From Spirochaetaceae bacterium (GTDB lineage Bacteria; Spirochaetota; Spirochaetia; Treponematales; Breznakiellaceae), in assembly GCA_031269165.1 (NCBI GenBank), contig JAISZQ010000100.1, positions 1 through 5,962 on the forward strand: DNA of 5,962 bases. The letters are read 5' to 3'. Positions 1 through 3,264 of the stretch are shown piece after piece. Every line of letters starts with the position of its first letter. Positions within the stretch are counted from its first letter, which is position 1. Below the pieces are notes generated by a model, which worked only from the letters and a program-made list of their open reading frames with translations, was not told where the DNA came from and did not search any database. The position numbers were made by a program, and so were the translations under genes.

Positions 1-70
1 CATACCCAGCAGTGCGTATTCGCGTACATTCGCGGACAAAAAAACTAAAAATCTGTGTAATCCGTTGACC
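1..70. repeat. Possible dispersed intergenic repeat (AT-richer patch)
   Basis: The first ~70 bases contain ATTCGCG twice ten bases apart (ATTCGCGTAC then ATTCGCGGAC), followed by an A-rich stretch and AATCTGTGTAATCCG. This wording resembles intergenic repeats that I recall being scattered in many copies in some bacterial genomes. Only the short internal duplication is visible here, so the dispersed nature is an inference. No gene is seen in positions 1-162. Confidence 0.3.
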
Positions 71-105
71 ACTCTTATATTCCCTTTGCTTAAGTTGTTG
101 ACAGT

Positions 106-163
106 GGGAGACGCGGCAACTTGTTGCCGTTCCCCCTTTTTGCTGAGATTTTGAACAGGCTCT
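106..163 (-). repeat. Truncated MITE-like end, inverted copy of 1726-1783
   Basis: Read on the minus strand, these 58 bases match positions 1726-1783 at 57 of 58 sites; the single difference lies in the terminal repeat (GTTCAAAA here, GTTCAGAA there). The element end GAGCCTGTTC starts directly after TTA at 163-165, and that TTA is the folC stop codon (TAA on the minus strand). The match stops abruptly at 106 and no second terminal repeat is found in 1-105, so this copy has lost its outer end or diverged. It contains the 16-base palindrome CGGCAACAAGTTGCCG. Confidence 0.75.
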
Positions 164-1695
164 TACCGATCTCCTTTTTCCTTCCCCGAAGGAGCGATGA
201 CCCGTTCCCGCGCTTCGGCGGCCAGATAGAACGAACCGGTGCAGAAAAAGGGCGCGTTCCGTGCCCGTGATTCGGCTAAGGCGGCGTCAACCGCATCCTG
301 CGTCCCGGAAATCAGCGTGATGGTGCAAGAGGGGTTTATCCGCGCCGCCTCCTCCGTGAACACATCGAACACCGCTTGGGGACGGCTTGCCTTGTAGGAA
401 CCGGGCGCGGTGATGACGATGTGGCTGAAATGGGGGAGCAGGGCGCGGGCCATCGCCTGAACGTTTTTGTCCTTCGCGCAACCGAAAAGCAGGACGCCGC
501 CTTCTCCGTACAATGCGGCCCATTCCCGGACGGCCAGTTCCACGCTCAACGCCGTGTGCGCGCCGTCAATGACCACAGGCGGGTCGTCCGCGATTTTCTC
601 AAACCGGGCCGGAAGCGAGAAGGAACCCAGTGCCGCCGCTATCACATCGTCGCCGATTTCCGCCACGCGGTACGCCGTGCCCGAAGGAAGCCCGAGGGCC
701 GCTACCTTGAGGGCAGCCACGGCCAGGGCCGCGTTTTTCGCCTGTACCGCGCCGGGGATCCCGATGCTGAGTTCCACTGTTTTGGGGAACACCGCCCGGT
801 CTTTCGGCACCAGGGTAAACCGGGTGCCCCGGTCGGAAACGCGAATATCCTCGATAGACACAAGATCGGGCAGATAGAAAAGCGGCGCGTTTTTTTCCTT
901 TGCAACCTTCTGGAACACCGGCAATGCCTCGGCCTGCTGTTCGGCAAGCACCACCGGCTTCCCCGGCTTGATGATCCCCGCCTTCTCAAACGCAATCTCG
1001 GCAAGCGTGTTCCCCAGAAAGGCCGTGTGCTCCAACTCGATCACGGAAATCACGGACACAAGCGGATCGACAACATTCGTCGGGTCAAAACGCCCGCCCA
1101 GCCCGGTTTCGACCACCTGTACCTCCGCCCCGGCATTCCGCGCACAGAAAAAAAAGAAGAACGTCAACAGTTCAAAATACGTCGGCGGATACCCATTCTT
1201 TTCGTTGCCGTGAAAGAGCCGGTATTCGGGCCGGGCGGGGTCGCAGAGGCGGTCGCATAACGCCTTGACTTCCTCGCCGCAAGCCGTGTAGACCGCCTCG
1301 TCAAGAAAGCCCCTTCCCCGCATGATCCGCTCGCGCGCATCCGCGACGTGGGGGGACGCATACCACATAACCCGCCACCCCGCCGCATCGAGCGCCGCCG
1401 CAATCATCCCGGTAACCGACCCCTTGCCCTTGCTCCCCGCCACATGAAACGCCGGAGCGCACCGCTCAGGATGCCCGCCCGCCTCGGCAAGCAACCTAAG
1501 CCGTTCCGCCCGCATACACTTCGGGATAGCCCACACATCCGCGCTGATGAACCGGTCGAGGTACGCAAAAACCGCCTCGGCAGAAGAAAATTCCACCCCG
1601 CGACAATACCGCAGATACTCCTTCCGGTCAAGACCCGAATGGACGGTTACCCAAAGGGACGACGATCGGGCAGCGTCAGGCGCTTTTTTAACCAA
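163..1695 (-). CDS. folC: Folylpolyglutamate synthase / dihydrofolate synthase (FolC), Mur-ligase superfamily
   Basis: FolC is the cytoplasmic ATP-dependent ligase that adds glutamate to dihydropteroate and/or to folates. Visible motifs (510-residue numbering) are the P-loop GSKGKGS at 87-93, SPH at 114-116, ETGLGGRFDPTNV at 196-208, HTAFLGNTLAEIAFEKAG at 223-240 followed by IIKPG, DGAHT at 377-381, FGCAKDK at 404-410 and TGSFYLAAEAR at 486-496. Two positions differ from the common family consensus: ELEH replaces G-x-DH, and DGAHTA replaces the usual D-x-AHNP. The frame opens at TTG 1695, but no Shine-Dalgarno sequence precedes it. The in-frame GTG at 1594-1596 (start of VEFSSAEAVF) would put the P-loop near residue 54, as is usual for FolC, giving a 477-residue protein; the AGGAAGG-type sequence at 1618-1625 lies too far upstream of it (21 bases) to settle the matter. 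The frame is intact. The gene is monocistronic in this window and lies between inverted MITE-like ends, with its stop codon inside the left element's TTA flank. Whether it is bifunctional cannot be told from the sequence. Confidence 0.93.
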   Translation of the reverse strand: MVKKAPDAARSSSLWVTVHSGLDRKEYLRYCRGVEFSSAEAVFAYLDRFISADVWAIPKCMRAERLRLLAEAGGHPERCAPAFHVAGSKGKGSVTGMIAAALDAAGWRVMWYASPHVADARERIMRGRGFLDEAVYTACGEEVKALCDRLCDPARPEYRLFHGNEKNGYPPTYFELLTFFFFFCARNAGAEVQVVETGLGGRFDPTNVVDPLVSVISVIELEHTAFLGNTLAEIAFEKAGIIKPGKPVVLAEQQAEALPVFQKVAKEKNAPLFYLPDLVSIEDIRVSDRGTRFTLVPKDRAVFPKTVELSIGIPGAVQAKNAALAVAALKVAALGLPSGTAYRVAEIGDDVIAAALGSFSLPARFEKIADDPPVVIDGAHTALSVELAVREWAALYGEGGVLLFGCAKDKNVQAMARALLPHFSHIVITAPGSYKASRPQAVFDVFTEEAARINPSCTITLISGTQDAVDAALAESRARNAPFFCTGSFYLAAEARERVIAPSGKEKGDR

Positions 1696-1726
1696 GCGAA
1701 CAAGCGCGGATAACCCACACCCCTTA

Positions 1727-1893
1727 GAGCCTGTTCAGAATCTCAGCAAAAAGGGGGAACGGCAACAAGTTGCCGCGTCTCCCCCTTCGCTCCGGTCTTC
1801 GCCCTCCGCTATCCCCCTCTACGGGGGTAAGACCCCCGTAACGCCCCCGGATCACGGTGGAGACTTGCGTCCGTGGGGTTTCTGAACAGGCTC
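1727..1893. mobile_element. Miniature inverted-repeat element (MITE), 167 bp, non-coding
   Basis: The element has perfect 14-bp terminal inverted repeats, GAGCCTGTTCAGAA at 1727-1740 and its complement at 1880-1893. TTA flanks both sides (1724-1726 and 1894-1896) within the shared context CTTAG, which fits a 3-bp target duplication. It has no ORF of transposase size. Its left 58 bases recur inverted beyond the other end of folC. Inside are the palindrome CGGCAACAAGTTGCCG (1762-1777) and a 9-bp hairpin at 1820-1840. A TNA duplication and GAG-beginning ends would suit mobilisation by an IS5-superfamily (IS1031-like) transposase, but that assignment is from memory and no helper gene is present here. 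A TA duplication (IS630/mariner type) is the alternative. Confidence 0.75.
1820..1840. repeat. Perfect hairpin inside the MITE
   Basis: TACGGGGGT pairs with ACCCCCGTA around the loop AAG, giving a 9-bp stem. It is not followed by a T-run on either strand, so it is not a typical intrinsic terminator. Its plan (G5 arm, AA-containing trinucleotide loop, C5 arm) resembles the palindrome at 2713-2745. Confidence 0.7.
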
Positions 1894-1917
1894 TTAGCGT
1901 CAATGCGCAAGCCCCCC

Positions 1918-1949
1918 GTCATTGCGAGGGCATAGCCCGAAGCAATCCA
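1918..1949 (+). repeat. REP-like palindromic unit 1 (upstream of RAYT-like gene)
   Basis: This 32-bp imperfect palindrome starts GTCATTGC and ends GCAATCCA. ATTGC (1921-1925) pairs with GCAAT (1942-1946), and inside it GGGC pairs with GCCC around the loop ATA. It is 31/32 identical, in inverted orientation, to 2866-2897 on the other side of the RAYT-like gene. Just upstream, CGTCAATGCG at 1898-1907 looks like a degenerate half unit. Units of the form ATTGCGAGG...GAAGCAATCC are, from general knowledge, abundant in several unrelated bacteria. Confidence 0.8.
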
Positions 1950-2159
1950 GACGGAGGACGTTCCCCCTAGTATTCCGGCATGATTGTAACTGCGGATAAA
2001 AAAGACTATCCGGTAAAGCATAGAGACCAAATACGGCCTTTACGCGCCGCAATGTACCGATCCCGTCTCAAAACTTCAATGTTTTTCACCTTTTTCACGG
2101 TTTTTTCGCGTCAAATTAAAGCAGGGCGGTTCCCAGCGCCTTAATAGAGGGTATAAGGT
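1950..2159. other. Spacer upstream of the RAYT-like gene; no gene seen
   Basis: This stretch is clearly richer in A and T than its surroundings. I see no credible ORF, tRNA or riboswitch in it. Its only notable contents are the phased T-tracts at 2082-2106 and a weak promoter-like TATAAG at 2152-2157 that lacks a good -35 partner. Confidence 0.5.
2082..2106. promoter_or_regulatory. Phased T-tracts, possible curved DNA
   Basis: Three T-runs (T5 at 2082-2086, T5 at 2091-2095, T6 at 2101-2106) begin 9 to 10 bases apart, in the near-repeat TTTTTCACC, TTTTTCACGG, TTTTTTCGCG. A-tracts in phase with the helical turn bend DNA, and such curves often lie upstream of promoters. They sit about 50 to 70 bases before TATAAG (2152-2157). 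A regulatory role is inference. Confidence 0.35.
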
Positions 2160-2185
2160 TGTTCCGCAACTTCTGTGCCGGAACA
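2160..2185 (+). repeat. Leader hairpin before the RAYT-like gene
   Basis: TGTTCCG (2160-2166) pairs with CGGAACA (2179-2185) around a 12-base loop. The hairpin would lie in the 5' leader, upstream of the Shine-Dalgarno sequence, if transcription starts near 2160. A shorter GTTG/CAAC pairing competes with its left arm. No function can be assigned. Confidence 0.35.
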
Positions 2186-2200
2186 GCCCTATCTCTCTAC

Positions 2201-2207
2201 AGGAAGG
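2201..2207 (+). promoter_or_regulatory. Ribosome binding site deciding the RAYT-like start
   Basis: AGGAAGG lies five bases before ATG 2213. This supports ATG 2213 over the upstream in-frame TTG at 2159, which would add 18 residues without family resemblance and has no Shine-Dalgarno sequence. Confidence 0.65.
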
Positions 2208-2212
2208 TGCTT

Positions 2213-2719
2213 ATGAAAGGTCCACGGGAATTGGCGGAGAATGTCTGGTATGAGGTGCGGACCGAGATTAATGTCGGCGAGCCTTTGTTCCGGTTGGCGT
2301 GGGCGGTAGTGCTCTTTTACCGCGTCCTTATCGAGACGAAGGCAAAATACGGCTTCGAGATGCGCGGGCTCGTGCTCAATGAGGCGTGGCTTTCGTTCTA
2401 TATCAGGCCCGCCAACGGGCTTGAACTGCCGAAGATTATGCAGTGGCTGAAACAGACGTTCTCGTTGCGGTTCAACCTGCGGACGGGGAGGAAGGCGCAT
2501 CTTTGGGGGGAGCGGTACTGGTCGGAGATTGTGGCGGGGGTGCCGCCGCCTGAGGCGGGGAAGGTGGACTGGGACATGGTCGGGGCGGAGGCAAAGACAC
2601 CAATCCCGGAGGCAATGGCCTACGCGCTGAGTTGGGACAGCCTAAGGACGGGGGTCTGGGAGGCGAAGACGAGTTTTTCGCCCAAGAACCAGCCCGATTC
2701 CGCGTCCCCGCCCCGCTAA
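2213..2719 (+). CDS. Degenerate REP-associated tyrosine transposase relative (Y1-transposase fold, HUH motif lost)
   Basis: The 168-residue product matches the RAYT/IS200-like Y1 family pattern. VWYEVRT at 11-17 takes the place of the usual WYHV strand, and RGLVLNEAWLSFYIRP at 51-66 takes the place of the MPNHxHLL strand. These are followed by LPKIMQWLKQTFSLRFN near 72-88 and GRKAHLWGERYWSEI at 92-106, both strongly RAYT-like. Where active members have N-H-x-H, this protein has N-E-A-W, so neither metal-binding histidine remains. The downstream helix that normally carries the catalytic tyrosine, followed by a LNPV-type motif, is not recognisable. The protein is therefore probably catalytically inactive yet has an intact frame, which suggests a retained DNA-binding role or a young decay product. 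The start is ATG 2213, preceded by AGGAAGG. The stop codon falls inside a 15-bp-stem palindrome, and REP-like units flank the gene in inverted orientation, supporting a REP/RAYT locus. Alternatives are a lineage-specific hypothetical protein or a badly diverged transposase. Confidence 0.72.
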   Translation: MKGPRELAENVWYEVRTEINVGEPLFRLAWAVVLFYRVLIETKAKYGFEMRGLVLNEAWLSFYIRPANGLELPKIMQWLKQTFSLRFNLRTGRKAHLWGERYWSEIVAGVPPPEAGKVDWDMVGAEAKTPIPEAMAYALSWDSLRTGVWEAKTSFSPKNQPDSASPPR

Positions 2720-2745
2720 CCGGGGGCAAAGCCCCCGGTTAGCGG
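2713..2745. repeat. Perfect 15-bp-stem palindrome overlapping the RAYT-like stop codon
   Basis: CCGCTAACCGGGGGC (2713-2727) pairs perfectly with its complement at 2731-2745 around the loop AAA. The stop codon TAA (2717-2719) is inside the left arm. The hairpin would be very stable and could block exonucleases or pause transcription, but it lacks a T-run on either side, so it is not a standard intrinsic terminator. Its position at the 3' end of the RAYT-like gene fits a REP-type palindrome. Confidence 0.85.
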
Positions 2746-2865
2746 CGAAAATGACGTTACAAACGGCCTCGGTGTTCCCGTCCAAAGACGGCCTCAAAAG
2801 AGGTCTGCCCTGTCCCGCGAGACCCGCGCCTCAGACCCCGTCTCCTGTGAAGGCCCTCCCCCGGC

Positions 2866-2897
2866 TGGATTGCTTCGGGCTACGCCCTCGCAATGAC
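2866..2897 (-). repeat. REP-like palindromic unit 2, inverted relative to unit 1
   Basis: On the minus strand these 32 bases match 1918-1949 at 31 positions; the loop differs (GTA here, ATA there). Outer ATTGC/GCAAT and inner GGGC/GCCC pairings are intact. With unit 1 it forms an inverted pair around the RAYT-like gene, and with unit 3 a convergent pair separated by 29 bases. Another half-like piece, CGTCGTTGCGAG at 2907-2918, lies between units 2 and 3. Confidence 0.8.
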
Positions 2898-2926
2898 AAC
2901 TCTCCCCGTCGTTGCGAGTGGGCCGC

Positions 2927-2958
2927 GTCATTGCGAACCCGAAGGGTGAAGCAATCCA
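2927..2958 (+). repeat. REP-like palindromic unit 3 with compensatory stem changes
   Basis: The 32-base unit has the same ends as unit 1 (GTCATTGCGA at the left, GAAGCAATCCA-like at the right). The inner stem is ACCC/GGGT with loop GAA instead of GGGC/GCCC. Both sides of the stem changed together, so base pairing is preserved, which indicates that the folded structure is what is conserved. Confidence 0.75.
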
Positions 2959-2973
2959 TGGTGAAGGCATTCT

Positions 2974-2988
2974 CCCCCCGAAGGGGGG
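2974..2988. repeat. GC hairpin CCCCCC-GAA-GGGGGG
   Basis: A 6-bp all-GC stem with a GAA loop. A weaker version (CCCCC-GTA-GGGGA) occurs at 3145-3157, the matching place in the second direct-repeat unit. No T-run follows. Confidence 0.55.
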
Positions 2989-3005
2989 CCGGGGGCGTTC
3001 ACCGT

Positions 3006-3040
3006 ACGACACGCCCAAGGGCCTCCACGGCAGGTGGCGG
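3006..3040. repeat. 35-bp direct repeat, copy 1
   Basis: Begins ACGACACGCCCAAGGGCC and ends CAGGTGGCGG. It is identical over 35 bases to 3178-3212. Similarity fades upstream but continues as a C-run/G-run hairpin (2974-2988 against 3145-3157), so the repeated unit was probably longer. It contains GCCC/GGGC and CCAC/GTGG short pairings. Confidence 0.85.
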
Positions 3041-3177
3041 GGGGCGTTGCGGGGGGCGGGCCCACCGCTGAAGGGGGTAGCGTAAGACGCGAAGCGGCTG
3101 GAGCGAGGGGGAAGGCTTTCCCCCCTTTACTGGGGTGCACTCTTCCCCCGTAGGGGAGCCCGATGCCCGTTCTCCTC

Positions 3178-3212
3178 ACGACACGCCCAAGGGCCTCCAC
3201 GGCAGGTGGCGG
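3178..3212. repeat. 35-bp direct repeat, copy 2
   Basis: Identical to 3006-3040 with a 172-base offset. It runs into a 10-bp tandem, GGCAGGTGGC then GGCAGGTGGG (3201-3220). The end lies about 50 bases before recJ, so any recJ promoter is either within the repeat-derived sequence or in the short unique stretch after it; no clear -35/-10 pair is seen there. Confidence 0.85.
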
Positions 3213-3264
3213 CAGGTGGGTCTACCTATTCATTTGCCTTCTTTTCGGGTATCCTTGAGCGGTG

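Noticed and set aside
98..103. TTGACA as a plus-strand -35 box
   Set aside because: No -10 box at the right distance and no plus-strand gene follows; the match is a chance hexamer.
1148..1155. Run of eight A in folC as a phase-variable tract
   Set aside because: It encodes part of a phenylalanine-rich stretch in a conserved region of a housekeeping enzyme; length is modest and the frame is intact.
376..1260. 294-residue plus-strand open frame opposite folC
   Set aside because: It lies wholly antisense to a gene with clear FolC motifs; its sequence is rich in Arg, Gly and His with no family motif, as expected from a GC-rich shadow frame.
1738..1768. Outward promoter for folC inside the MITE (TTGCCG, 17 bases, GATTCT on the minus strand)
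   Set aside because: The -10 matches the consensus at only three positions; spacing alone is not enough.
2751..3071. 106-residue plus-strand frame starting right after the palindrome
   Set aside because: It runs through two REP-like units and GC hairpins, has no ribosome site and low-complexity composition.
2928..3200. 90-residue minus-strand frame in the repeat region
   Set aside because: Its sequence is a translation of the repeats (the 35-bp core encodes similar peptide pieces); rich in Pro, Gly and Arg and without a credible start.
2866..3212. Possible CRISPR array
   Set aside because: Repeats are in mixed orientation, differ in type and are not evenly spaced by 25-45 base unique spacers.
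3223..3255. recJ promoter in the short unique stretch before the start
   Set aside because: TTGCCT and TATCCT are present but only 10 bases apart; no acceptable pair was found.
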